This document shows positions 9,401-17,319 of a DNA stretch of 64,000 nt, piece by piece. How positions within the stretch are numbered: position 1 is the stretch's first letter; every line of letters starts with the position of its first letter. Made by a program: the position numbers and the translations under genes. The stretch spans positions 4,402,001 to 4,466,000 of the forward strand of contig NZ_CP075583.1 in NCBI RefSeq assembly GCF_023509035.1, given 5' to 3'. The DNA comes from Janthinobacterium lividum. GTDB taxonomy: Bacteria > Pseudomonadota > Gammaproteobacteria > Burkholderiales > Burkholderiaceae_D. The notes beneath the pieces were generated by a model. The model ran no database searches, had not been told where the DNA came from, and saw only the letters and a list, made by a program, of their open reading frames with translations.

Positions 9401-9964
9401 CTGAAGCTGGCCGTGCCGGGCCAGTACAGCGACACGGATGCGGCCGCCCTGCGCGCCCAGGCCGTGCGCCGCGCCGTCGCCGCCAAGGCTGACATCAAGC
9501 TCGAAGCGGGAGAAGAACCGGGACCGTTGAACCTGGGCGAACGCAAGATACGGGGCGCCCTGCGCGACCTGTACGGCGAACGCTTCGGCAAGGCCGAGCT
9601 GGACAAGCAGAAGAAGGCGGCGGAGTCGGCCAGTCCCGCGGCAGCGGCCGCATCAGCTGCCGCCTCCGCTCCGGCGGTGGCAAAAATCCCCGTCTTCCAG
9701 CGCCTGGGCAAGCTGATCGAGGGAGAGCCGCAAGTGGCCGACACGGGCGCGTTTTATACAGGCTTGCGCGAGCAGCTGGAAGCCAAACAGCCGCTGCCCG
9801 CCGACGCATTGAGCAAGCTGGGTACCCAGCGCAGCGCGGCCATCGTGGCGGCCCTGCAGCAGGACGGCACGCTGGCGGCCAGGGTCAGCGCGGGCGCGCC
9901 GGAAAAAACGGAGGCTGCGCCGGGCAAGCTGGTGGGACTGAAGCTGGGCTTGGCGGCGCAATAA
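6497..9964 (+). CDS. DUF748 domain-containing envelope protein (AsmA-like)
   Basis: A 1155-residue protein anchored by one N-terminal transmembrane helix (about residues 24-45, after RWKRWQRW). The long periplasmic part has the DUF748/AsmA-like layout: FNPFTLRLEADQIAF and IRITAPQTHLTITPDGKFNL near the N-terminus, and several repeats of the form VDKVELSKFGARFDD. The conserved DUF748 core around residues 780-920 includes the stretch LNPFAPTDNTDLNVVFKNVD and the later ISLDLQYKVRNRQLDG. The C-terminus carries low-complexity Ala/Pro linkers (residues 1038-1060). AsmA-like proteins are proposed to move or organise lipids between the two membranes; the exact role here is unknown. The gene is monocistronic and divergent from the siderophore receptor. 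Confidence 0.85.
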   Translation: MNTIDKKSVQTKTFRWKRWQRWAVGTGCALAAYSAAGFWLVPYVIKNQLPKFAEKELARQASIADVRFNPFTLRLEADQIAFKETAGADGKSGAPLLSIGALAVQLEWKSIVRRAWSLAEIRITAPQTHLTITPDGKFNLAEVLATWQRNHPEKSDGDMPRLVIAHFALEQGKVDWQDQKAGYADNFTPINFTLDNISTLPDANGSYSLSADAARGGKLHWRGTASLSPIRGEGELILNDASLPGLAAYLKAYTRATVTSGKLSARLPYAFSYADGKLEATVKGAGLALRDLALVRDGKGDAFTSLNTLGIAGVNLDLARQSATVDKVNLYGGKVAVRRDSKGEIDVANLMLPGNPTPAASPAAPAKPGKWKVDVKQLALANVDVSAIDETVSPALQLSATQLQLNLQLALQQAQAGTSIILDGASFALADLAMQRGAQTPFKLDQLGFTDGKIDLAAHTVHLGTVTASGAQIDLARNRQGEFAIAQKLPVFASSKADTAKDAPSAPWSTTVDKVELSKFGARFDDAGTGIKGNLQDARLSLHNVSNDMKQALPFELGVGLREGGLLTANGKFVPGTGAVDAQLNLKQLTLAPVQPLLAQHLKLKLASGSLSGSGRLTTGGGAPKAPKVRYEGGVEIAGLVLNETDGKRFASWKSVRADKLTASVGPDFVDIPELRVVEPNAQLIIENDRSLNAQRLLVKQPEPAQAPVGASAPAATAAPDAAFPVRVRRVRLQNAKLDFADLSLRPQFAAKIYELNGVVTGLSTKRDARSQIELDGRIDEFGLARVRGQLNPFAPTDNTDLNVVFKNVDMVSASPYTMKFAGYKVAEGKISLDLQYKVRNRQLDGTNQIVLDKLTLGERIDSPDALKLPLELALAILKDSDGRIDLGLPVSGDMNDPQFSYGALIWKAVGNVLTKIVMAPFRALGNLLGISADKLESIDFDAGSAVLLPPEREKLKQVAQILAKREQLKLAVPGQYSDTDAAALRAQAVRRAVAAKADIKLEAGEEPGPLNLGERKIRGALRDLYGERFGKAELDKQKKAAESASPAAAAASAAASAPAVAKIPVFQRLGKLIEGEPQVADTGAFYTGLREQLEAKQPLPADALSKLGTQRSAAIVAALQQDGTLAARVSAGAPEKTEAAPGKLVGLKLGLAAQ

Positions 9965-10073
9965 GGGAATGGCTGCGACCTTCTCGCGGCCAGTGGAGTG
10001 CTAACGGTATTTGATTAATTCAGCCGCGACTACCGTACCTCCACGACAACGTACGAAATTCAATAATAAATTC

Positions 10074-10911
10074 ATGCCAAAAATTTCTTCCTTAATAATC
10101 GCATTCGTGGTGAGCGGTTGCAGTGTGAACTCTGCATGCGCCGCGCCAAAAACCGCCCCCGGGCCATTCGATATCGAACGGCGAGAAAGCGTCATTAGTG
10201 AAACGCATAGTCTCGATGTCTTGATCGAGTCAATCAAAAAACTGAAGCTAAATAAAGACGATTTTGAAACAACCGAGCAATTTCAGTCCAGGCTTGCGGC
10301 ATTTAGACTGCCCGGGAACCTGCCACTTGATGCAACAATCGCCATCAAATATAAAACCGAGAATATTTCGCCGTTTTGCGATAACAAGTACAACGCTGAT
10401 GCTCGTGAAATCACTTTTTCATGTGAGGCTGGACCCACAAATATTTTTTTCAGACCCTATCAATGGACGCCCTCTTTCCCCATGGACCATTGGAGTGCCA
10501 AATGCCAGGGATACGGGTAGCTACATTGCAAAGACTGCCTGGGGTGCCACAATCAAGGTCACAAAACGCGTGGCCTACGGTCGTGGACTGGCAATTGATA
10601 ATTTAATTGCTTCTATACCAGCCACGGCTGCGAATTATCCTCGCAAAATCAAATTAACACTGACGGATATCTCTTCCGAACGCGCCCGGAAACTCGTCCG
10701 CAATATCGGCGTCGTCTTTATTGCTGATCTCAAGTCACCTTACTTTGTAGAGTACAGCCGAGAAGATTCTCCGTCGCTGTCGGATCCGACGGCTTTCAAA
10801 GGTCAATATGACTATCTTTTCGTACACGTACGGCAAATGTGGCTCGTGGATGTAAAGTCAGGTGAAATATTGGGACGCTTTGACGATACTTACAAGGTAC
10901 TTCAAAACTAG
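10074..10911 (+). pseudogene. Frameshifted hypothetical lipoprotein
   Basis: The first frame starts at ATG 10074 (MPKISSLIIAFVVSGCSVNS), a lipoprotein signal peptide with lipobox VSGC, and stops at 10520. The natural C-terminal half continues in the next frame (DTGSYIAKTAWGATIKV ... FDDTYKVLQN) to 10911. Removing one base from the T7 run at 10444-10450 joins the two halves into one 278-residue protein (NIFSDPINGRPLSP across the junction). The break is therefore a single-base insertion in a homopolymer, either a sequencing error or a real inactivation. The family is not recognised. Its GC content is visibly lower than that of its neighbours, so the gene may have been acquired. Confidence 0.65.
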
Positions 10912-10976
10912 CAGGAAAAGAGTTCAAATCTCATTCAACTTCGACACAAGCTAACTTTAGAAAAACAATAAAATGT

Positions 10977-11001
10977 GCGGCACCGTCAAACACGGTGCCG
11001 C
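10977..11001 (-). terminator. Intrinsic terminator of gcd
   Basis: A perfect 10-base stem (GCGGCACCGT at 10977-10986 and ACGGTGCCGC at 10992-11001) with a 5-base loop. On the minus strand it is followed by a T-rich stretch ending in TTTTT. It sits 12 bases after the gcd stop codon, in the right orientation to end that transcript. Confidence 0.85.
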
Positions 11002-11012
11002 CCCGGTCTTGC

Positions 11013-13463
11013 TTATTTCCCTTTCCCCGCCGCCTTCACCGCCTCATCCGGCAAGGCAAACGCCACCAGACTATCCCCCATCTTCGTACCCAGCGAACCG
11101 TGGCCGCCAGCCATCACCACCACGTATTGCTTGCCCGTCTTGTCGGAGACATAGCTCATCGGCGTAGCCTGGCCACCGGCCGGCAGGCGGGCTTTCCACA
11201 CGGTTTTTCCGTTGCGCACGTCGTAGCCACGGATGTAGTAGTCGAGCGTGCTGCTGAGGAAGGCCACGCCACCGCCCGTGGTGCTGATGCCGCCCAGGCT
11301 AGGCACGCCCAGCGGCAAGGCGATGGGCACGGGAGCGCTGTCGCGCGTGGTGCCGTTCTTGTGCATCCACACTTTTTTCATCGTGCGCAAATCGACAGCG
11401 GCGATATAGCCCCAGGGCGGCGCCTGGCATGGGAAGCCCAGCGGCGACAGGAAGGGCTTGATTTCCACGGCAAACGGCACGCCTGTCTGTGGCTGCAAGC
11501 CCATTTCCGTGCCCGTGCCGCCCTTCGCGTTCGCTTGCGCGCGCGGCACCAGGCGTTCCAGGAAGCCCATGTAGTCGGGATTAACCAGCAGCAACTGACG
11601 CACGGGATCGACAGCCGCCCCACCCCACTCGAAGATGCCCAGCGGGCCCGGCGAGATGATGGCGCCCTTGATCTTGCCTTCGGCCACGGTTTGCGGCGTG
11701 AACGGCCCTTCGTAGCGGTGCTGGCGGAAGATGATGCGGCACGCCAGCTGGTCGAACGGCGTCGTGCCCCACATATCCGTTTCGCTGATGTGTTTCTCGG
11801 GCAGGAAAGTGAGGGCCGAGAACGGCTGCGTGGGCGACAAACGGTCGCCAGGGGCGGCGTTGGCGGTCGGCACGGGGTTTTCCGGCGCCGGCACGACCAG
11901 GCTGCCATCGCGGCGGTCGATCACATAGATGTCACCCCGCTTGGTCGTGGCGACCACGGACGGGACCTTGCCTTTCGGCGTGTCGATGTCAACCAGGGTG
12001 GGCTGTCCGCCGATATCCATGTCCCAGATATCGTGGTGCACGGTCTGGTAGACCCAACGCACCTTGCCCGTCGCCAGGTCCAGCGCGACGATGGCGCTAT
12101 TGTATTTCTCGCCATGGGGATTGCGGTTGCCGCCCCAGGTGTCAGGCGTTTCATTGCCCATCGGGATGTACACCATGCCCAGCTTTTCATCGACGCTGGA
12201 CACGCCCCAGGAATTGGGCGAATTGTTGGTGTAGGTTTTTCCCTCGGCAATCGGCGCCGTGTCGTCCGGGTTCGAGGCATCCCAGTTCCACATCAGCTTG
12301 CCGGTGACGGGATCGTAGCCTCGGATCACACCCGACGGCTCTTCGGTGGAAAAGTTGTCGGTCACACTGGCGGCCATCACCACCACGTTTTGCGCCACGG
12401 CCGGCGGCGATGTGGGCATCAAAAAGCCCCGCTTCTTCATGCCCATGCCGTGGTACAGGCCGATCACGCCATTTTCGCCAAAGCTCTTGCAGGCTTCGCC
12501 CGTATCGGCATTCACGGCGATCAGGGTGGCATCCATGGTGGGGGCGAAGATGCGGCGCGGGCACTCCATGCCGGCCGCCTCGGGTGCCGGGTCGCCCTTG
12601 GCGCGGCCGGCGTTCACATCCCAGTAGGCTACGCCACGGCAGATCATGTGCTGGTAGCTGGACGCGTCGCGGTTGATCTTCGGATCGTGGCGCCAGATTT
12701 CCTTGCCCGTGTCCGGGTCCAGCGCGATGACGATGTTATGCGGCGTGCACAGGTACAGCATGCCGTTCACTTTCAGGGGCGTGACTTCGTTGGCGATCTC
12801 GCCCGGGTCGTTCGGCCCCTTGAAGTCGCCCGTATTGTAGACCCACGCCTGTTTCAGCTGCGAAGCGTTGGCCGGCGTGATCTGCGCGGCCGGCGCATAG
12901 CGGTCGCCATAGCCGGAGCGACCATACGCGGCCCAGTCGTTGGGCGCCACGCCGGGCGCGAAATCGCCTTGCGGCGCGGCCGCCATGTTTTCAGCCGGTA
13001 CTTCGCCGTGCAAGGTGGTGTAATCCTGGAATAGCGAGAACACCCCCACGGCGGCCGTCAGCACGACGGTGGCGGCCAGGGCGCTCTTGCCGGCGTCGCG
13101 CGGTTTCGCTCCGGCCCTCAATGGCGGATCGAGGCGGCGGTCGATGAACGGCAGCAGCAGCCAGACGGCGGCGGCAAACCAAATATCGAGGCGCGGCAGC
13201 AATTGCCACCAGTCGAATTTCACTTCGATCACGGACCAGATCAGGGTGGCAAACAGCAGCAGTGCAAGGAAAGGCTGGGCGCTGCGCCGCCCCTTCCACA
13301 CAAGCGCGCCCGCGATGAGCATGCCGACGCCGGCCACGACGTAATACCAGGAGCCGCCGAGGCTGACGAGCCAGGCGCCGCCGCCGGCAAGCGCCAGGCC
13401 CAGCAAGATGAAGATGACTGCAGTGATGACAAGCAAGGGTCCAGGCCGGGCAGAGGCAGTCAT
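11013..13463 (-). CDS. gcd: Membrane-bound PQQ-dependent glucose dehydrogenase
   Basis: An 816-residue quinoprotein that oxidises glucose (or related aldoses) to the lactone in the periplasm and passes electrons to ubiquinone. About five transmembrane segments occupy residues 8-140. The eight-bladed propeller domain follows. It carries the family signatures WAAYGRSGYGDRYAP, DPGEIANEVTPLKV, CRGVAYWD, SPPAVAQNVVVMAASVTDNF, YQTVHHDIWDMDIGGQPTL, MWGTTPFDQLACRI, LPAGGQATPMSY and GGHGSLGTKMGD, which follow E. coli Gcd almost blade by blade. Length is close to the usual 796. It is a single gene with its own terminator. PQQ synthesis genes are not in the window. Confidence 0.95.
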   Translation of the reverse strand: MTASARPGPLLVITAVIFILLGLALAGGGAWLVSLGGSWYYVVAGVGMLIAGALVWKGRRSAQPFLALLLFATLIWSVIEVKFDWWQLLPRLDIWFAAAVWLLLPFIDRRLDPPLRAGAKPRDAGKSALAATVVLTAAVGVFSLFQDYTTLHGEVPAENMAAAPQGDFAPGVAPNDWAAYGRSGYGDRYAPAAQITPANASQLKQAWVYNTGDFKGPNDPGEIANEVTPLKVNGMLYLCTPHNIVIALDPDTGKEIWRHDPKINRDASSYQHMICRGVAYWDVNAGRAKGDPAPEAAGMECPRRIFAPTMDATLIAVNADTGEACKSFGENGVIGLYHGMGMKKRGFLMPTSPPAVAQNVVVMAASVTDNFSTEEPSGVIRGYDPVTGKLMWNWDASNPDDTAPIAEGKTYTNNSPNSWGVSSVDEKLGMVYIPMGNETPDTWGGNRNPHGEKYNSAIVALDLATGKVRWVYQTVHHDIWDMDIGGQPTLVDIDTPKGKVPSVVATTKRGDIYVIDRRDGSLVVPAPENPVPTANAAPGDRLSPTQPFSALTFLPEKHISETDMWGTTPFDQLACRIIFRQHRYEGPFTPQTVAEGKIKGAIISPGPLGIFEWGGAAVDPVRQLLLVNPDYMGFLERLVPRAQANAKGGTGTEMGLQPQTGVPFAVEIKPFLSPLGFPCQAPPWGYIAAVDLRTMKKVWMHKNGTTRDSAPVPIALPLGVPSLGGISTTGGGVAFLSSTLDYYIRGYDVRNGKTVWKARLPAGGQATPMSYVSDKTGKQYVVVMAGGHGSLGTKMGDSLVAFALPDEAVKAAGKGK

Positions 13464-13794
13464 GATGCTCCTTTACAAGAGTCAGTCGGCGGCACGCGCC
13501 TGCGCACCGTATTTGATGGCGATCAAGAAGTTTCATTTTTTCACTAATTGGCAAAGCGTGGCACACGCGAGAAGGAATATTTGCGTGGTGTTGCTTTTCG
13601 CCACAGGCCCTTCCCTCCCGTCGCGCTGCCAGTGCGCTCTCATCTCTCAGGCGATTCCGATTAAAAAAATTAAATAAAATAAATAACAAACAAATATATC
13701 GAATAAAACAAATTTTTATCGTAAAATGAAAATCACGCACCCTGGCACACCGGTTTTCCCGATTTTCCATCCATTTCATGGAGCGGCGCCCATC
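13464..13794. other. Divergent intergenic region gcd / MCP
   Basis: This 331-base gap separates the divergent gcd and chemoreceptor genes. The stretch 13660-13728 is almost entirely A and T, in strong contrast to the GC-rich surroundings, and probably holds the MCP promoter. I find no convincing sigma-28 (TAAA-N15-GCCGATAA) pattern and no tRNA or repeat. The rest, 13480-13650, shows no coding potential on either strand. Confidence 0.5.
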
Positions 13795-15462
13795 ATGACC
13801 ATCGCTAAACGCCTGTACGCATTGATCCTTGCCGTCGTTCTGGGACTGGCCGCCCTGGCAGGCTTCAGCATCTATGAAATGGACCGCGTGTACACGGCAG
13901 CCAGCTACGCCACGGTCAACACGGTTCCCAGCCTGCTGACCTTGAACCAGGCTTTCGTGCCCTTTGCGCAGATGCGCACGGCCGTCTGGCAGCACATGGC
14001 CAGCAAGGATGCCGCCAGGCGCGACGCCCTGGAGAGTGGCATCAAAGAGGCGCGCGCGGCAGTCGGCCAGGCGCTCGACAAATATGAGAAAGAGAGCCTT
14101 TCCGACGAGCAAGACAAAGCCCTGCTGGCCGCGGACCGCGCCGTCCTGCAGCGCTACGATGGCGTGCGCGACAAGGTACTGGCCCTGTCGAAGGCGGGAG
14201 AACTCGATGCGGCGCGCGACTTGCTGATGCAGAACCAGCCCATCATCAAGGAACTGGTCAACGCCTTTGACGCCCACCACCATTACAACGAAAGCTTGGC
14301 GGCCAGGGGCGCTGCCGACGCCGCCGCCGCCGCTGCCAACGCACGCTGGGTTTCCAGCGGTCTGGCCCTGGCCGTGACGGCGCTGGTGGCTGGCATGGGC
14401 CTGCTGCTGGCGCGGCGCATCGCCGCCTCGCTGGCCCGCGCCATCGGCGTGGCCCGCACTATCGCGGGGGGCGACCTCAGCGTGCAAGTCCACGCCACGT
14501 CGAACGACGAGGTGGGCCAGCTGATGACGGCCCTGGCGGACATGAGCGAGAGCCTGGTGCGCATCGTGGCCGACGTGCGCGCCGGCACGGAGACCATCAG
14601 CACGGCTTCGAGCGAGATCGCGGCGGGCAACCTGGATCTGTCGGCGCGCACGGAGCAGCAGGCCGGCTCGCTGGAAGAAACCGCCTCGGCCATGGAAGAA
14701 CTGACGGCCACCGTGCGGCAAAACTCGGACAACGCCCGCCAGGCCCAGAAAATGGCCGTCAGCGCCTCGGACAAGGCACAGCGGGGCGGCCAGGTGATGG
14801 GCGACGTGATACGCACCATGGAAGCGATCGACAGCTCGTCCAACAAGATCGCCGACATCATCGGCGTCATCGACGGCATCGCCTTCCAGACGAATATCCT
14901 GGCCCTGAATGCGGCCGTGGAAGCGGCGCGCGCCGGGGAACAGGGGCGCGGCTTTGCCGTCGTCGCCACCGAAGTGCGCAACCTGGCGCACCGTTCGGCG
15001 GCCGCCGCCAAGGAAATCAAGGTACTCATCAGCGACTCCGTGCAACAGGTGGCGCAAGGCGGCAAGCTGGTCCGGCAGGCTGGTGCGGCCATGACGGAAG
15101 TGGTCGACACGGTACGCAGCGTCACCGACATCGTCAACGAAATCTCGGCCGCCAGCGTGGAGCAAAGCACGGGTATCGAGGAAATCAACCGCGCCATCAC
15201 GCAGATGGATGAAGTCACCCAGCAGAATGCTGCCCTGGTCGAAGAAGCGGCGGCGGCATCGCAATCGCTGCAGGAGCAGGCGTGCATTCTGGCTGGCGTG
15301 GTGGGCGCCTTCAAGCTGGCGCAAGGACAGCTCGGCGCGCCACTGCGGACAGCGCCGCCTCAAGCGCCGCCCGCCGCCCGGCGGCCCGCACAGCACAAGG
15401 CGGCACGGCTCAAGCTGGTCGCCACGCACGCCGCCGACACCGACGACTGGGAAGTATTTTAA
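13795..15462 (+). CDS. Methyl-accepting chemotaxis protein
   Basis: A membrane chemoreceptor of 555 residues from ATG 13795. The frame is open 23 residues upstream, but MTIAKRLYALILAVVLGLAAL is the natural first membrane helix. A four-helix-bundle type periplasmic sensor domain (about 30-185) is followed by the second membrane segment (near 188-210), a HAMP domain (about 210-265) and the cytoplasmic signalling domain. Its hairpin tip contains IAFQTNILALNAAVEAARAG, and the methylation helices include SLEETASAMEELTATVRQN. The protein ends in DDWEVF, a xWxxF-type tail like the NWETF pentapeptide that tethers CheR and CheB. It heads a signalling gene cluster. The ligand is unknown. Confidence 0.93.
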   Translation: MTIAKRLYALILAVVLGLAALAGFSIYEMDRVYTAASYATVNTVPSLLTLNQAFVPFAQMRTAVWQHMASKDAARRDALESGIKEARAAVGQALDKYEKESLSDEQDKALLAADRAVLQRYDGVRDKVLALSKAGELDAARDLLMQNQPIIKELVNAFDAHHHYNESLAARGAADAAAAAANARWVSSGLALAVTALVAGMGLLLARRIAASLARAIGVARTIAGGDLSVQVHATSNDEVGQLMTALADMSESLVRIVADVRAGTETISTASSEIAAGNLDLSARTEQQAGSLEETASAMEELTATVRQNSDNARQAQKMAVSASDKAQRGGQVMGDVIRTMEAIDSSSNKIADIIGVIDGIAFQTNILALNAAVEAARAGEQGRGFAVVATEVRNLAHRSAAAAKEIKVLISDSVQQVAQGGKLVRQAGAAMTEVVDTVRSVTDIVNEISAASVEQSTGIEEINRAITQMDEVTQQNAALVEEAAAASQSLQEQACILAGVVGAFKLAQGQLGAPLRTAPPQAPPAARRPAQHKAARLKLVATHAADTDDWEVF

Positions 15463-15511
15463 GCCCGCCATCACGCAGGATCACTAGCCTAGACCGCACT
15501 GGAGCACTGCC

Positions 15512-16150
15512 ATGAACGCTTTCCTCGCCAGTCACCCCTTCCTGCGCTGCGAAGACCTCTCGCTGATGCGCCCGGCACTCGCCCTGGCGGGCCTGTTGCT
15601 GCTGCTGGCCGCCCTGCTGTGGCGCCGCACCCGCTGGCGCCATGCCGATCACACGCCGGCCACCAACGCCACACCGCCCGATCTGCATCAGTTGCTGCAA
15701 ACGCGCAAAGCGGCCCAGCCGGCCAAGGTGGCCGACAGCGCACCACCAGCGCCCGCAGCGCAGGACACGCTGCCATTCGAAGCGGCACGCCTGGACACCA
15801 TGTTCGGCCACGACCGGCGCCTGCAGGGCGAGATTCTGGCCCTGTTCGTGGCCGAGACGCGCGAACGCCTGGCCGGCATCGCCCATGCGCTGCGCTGCGA
15901 GCGGGCCGCTCCGGCACGCGTGCTGGCGCAGGAAATTCTCGACGGTAGCCAGTCCATGGGACTGCTCCCCTTGCAGGCGCTGGCGCGCCAGGCCGTGCAT
16001 GCGGGTTTTTCCAACGATATCGGCGCGTTGCGCCACCTGCATGCGGAACTGCTGATGACGCTCGATGCCCTGTCGCTAGCCGTCACTACCCTGCAAACGG
16101 CAGGCGTGGCGCAGGCGGATGACTGCAGCGGCGTAGGGAGCCGGCCATGA
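15512..16150 (+). CDS. Membrane-anchored Hpt-like protein lacking the phospho-histidine
   Basis: A 212-residue protein with one transmembrane helix (about residues 19-40) and a cytoplasmic helical domain (about 85-195) that resembles histidine phosphotransfer (Hpt) domains. It has an FGHDRRLQGEILALFVAETRERL start and an AQEILDGSQSMGLLPLQALARQ second helix. In canonical Hpt domains this helix reads HxLKGS; here Glu141 stands where the phosphorylated His should be and Asp replaces the Lys. It therefore probably cannot carry a phosphoryl group and may act as a docking or inhibitory partner. It lies 49 bases after the MCP and upstream of a receiver protein and a true Hpt protein. Confidence 0.6.
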   Translation: MNAFLASHPFLRCEDLSLMRPALALAGLLLLLAALLWRRTRWRHADHTPATNATPPDLHQLLQTRKAAQPAKVADSAPPAPAAQDTLPFEAARLDTMFGHDRRLQGEILALFVAETRERLAGIAHALRCERAAPARVLAQEILDGSQSMGLLPLQALARQAVHAGFSNDIGALRHLHAELLMTLDALSLAVTTLQTAGVAQADDCSGVGSRP

Positions 16151-16229
16151 GCGCCCACCTCGACATAGCGCACCTGCCCGGCCCAGAAAAAACCAGGGTT
16201 TTTTAGTGAATTCATCTAATTCGTTGAAA

Positions 16230-16258
16230 TTGATTTTTTGAGCGCGATTGCGTATCAT
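16230..16258 (+). promoter_or_regulatory. Sigma-70-type promoter for the HTH-receiver gene
   Basis: TTGATT (16230-16235) and TATCAT (16253-16258) are separated by 17 bases and lie 35 bases before the ATG at 16294. The -10 matches 5 of 6 consensus bases and the -35 matches 4 of 6. An A/T-rich inverted repeat (AAAAAAC/GTTTTTT, 16187-16204) lies just upstream and may separate this unit from the MCP/Hpt-like unit. Confidence 0.55.
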
Positions 16259-16293
16259 TCCTTTCAACTTCATCCGCGACCATAAAGCCCATC

Positions 16294-16920
16294 ATGCACA
16301 CTGCAGACGTTTGCACTACCCAAAAGGCCGCCGAAATCCTCGGCATCTCGGTCACATCGGTGCAGCAACTGGTCGAGGCAGGCGTGATCGAAGCCTGGAA
16401 GACCAAGGGCGGCCACCGGCGCATTCCCCTCGCGGCCGTCGAGGCCTACAAGGGCAATCCCGGCCAGCCAGGCCAGGACCAGCGCGCGGCGCGGGCCCAC
16501 CGCGCCGCCCCATCGGGCCGCCCGGCCTCCATCCTGGTCATCGAAGACAATCCGATCGAACGCGCGCTGTATGAAAAGCAGATCGGCTCATGGGGCTTGC
16601 AGGCAACTTTGCGCTTTTGCGAAAACGGCTACCAGGCGCTGATGGAAATCGCCCGCGACCAGCCCGACATCTTGCTGGCCGACATCATCATGGAAGGCAT
16701 CGACGGCTACGAGGTGATCCGCACCATCCTGGCCGACCCGCTGCTGGCGGACATGCACATCGCCATGCTGTCGAGCCTGACGCCGGAGGCACTGGAAGAG
16801 CGCGGCGGCGTACCGCCCGGCGTGGTGTTTTTTGCCAAGCCCGTCAATTACGACGAACTGCGCGGCTATCTGCGCGCCTGCTGCGCCGGCCATGCGCGGC
16901 ACAACAGCCTGGCCGCCTAG
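16294..16920 (+). CDS. Excisionase-type HTH / receiver-domain fusion protein
   Basis: A 208-residue response regulator with an unusual domain order. Residues 8-50 are a MerR/excisionase-like winged helix (TTQKAAEILGISVTSVQQ, then the turn KTKGGHRRIP and LAAVEAY). A Gln/Ala/Pro-rich linker (52-77) leads to a receiver domain (78-200) with the acidic pair in LVIEDNP, phospho-acceptor Asp130 in LLADIIMEG, the switch Ser in MLSSL and Lys in FFAKPV. All phosphorylation residues are intact. Most response regulators carry an N-terminal receiver with a C-terminal DNA-binding domain; here the order is reversed and the DNA-binding part is of the BldC/excisionase type. It has its own promoter and is followed by an Hpt gene, so it is a plausible final output of a phosphorelay. 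Confidence 0.85.
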   Translation: MHTADVCTTQKAAEILGISVTSVQQLVEAGVIEAWKTKGGHRRIPLAAVEAYKGNPGQPGQDQRAARAHRAAPSGRPASILVIEDNPIERALYEKQIGSWGLQATLRFCENGYQALMEIARDQPDILLADIIMEGIDGYEVIRTILADPLLADMHIAMLSSLTPEALEERGGVPPGVVFFAKPVNYDELRGYLRACCAGHARHNSLAA

Positions 16921-16956
16921 CGCGCCACCGCTCCTCCCCTTCGCCACGGAGCCGCC

Positions 16957-17319
16957 ATGCCAGCCTATCGCCACATCGATCCTGCCGTGCTGTTCCAGGC
17001 CACCGGCCACGACCTGGAGATGTTCCGTGCCCTGTCGCAGACCTACCTGGACACGTCGCCGGCCATGTTTGCGCGCGTCGAGCAAGCCGTGCGCGGCGGC
17101 GCGGCGCAAGCCATCGTGCATAGCTGCCACACCTTGCGCGGCAGCGTGGCCCTGCTGGGCGCCAGCGCCCTGGTGGCGCACCTGGCAGAACTCGAGCAAC
17201 TGGTGCGCCACCAGGGCGTGGCGGCATCGGGCTGGCTGGCGGAAACGGCAGCGCTGGTCGGCGAAGTGGAGCAAGAGGTACGCCGCAGCCTGCTTGACTA
17301 CACGGGCGCGCAGGCATGA
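16957..17319 (+). CDS. Histidine phosphotransfer (Hpt) protein
   Basis: A 120-residue soluble four-helix Hpt protein. The second helix reads HSCHTLRGSVALLGASALV with His58 at the phosphorylation position; the usual Lys after the His is Arg (HTLRGS). It would shuttle phosphoryl groups between the receiver domains of the hybrid kinase and the neighbouring receiver proteins. The gene starts 36 bases after the HTH-receiver gene, and its TGA overlaps the ATG of the next gene (ATGA), suggesting one operon with translational coupling. Confidence 0.85.
   Translation: MPAYRHIDPAVLFQATGHDLEMFRALSQTYLDTSPAMFARVEQAVRGGAAQAIVHSCHTLRGSVALLGASALVAHLAELEQLVRHQGVAASGWLAETAALVGEVEQEVRRSLLDYTGAQA

Noticed and set aside
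12991..15474. An 827-codon minus-strand open frame across the MCP gene.
   Set aside because: The part over the MCP is antisense composition, and it only borders the real gcd N-terminus in the wrong frame.
16147..16206. A 19-codon frame (MSAHLDIAHLPGPEKTRVF) starting on the stop of the Hpt-like gene as ATGA.
   Set aside because: Too short, proline-rich and ending inside an A/T inverted repeat; no support beyond the overlapping start codon.
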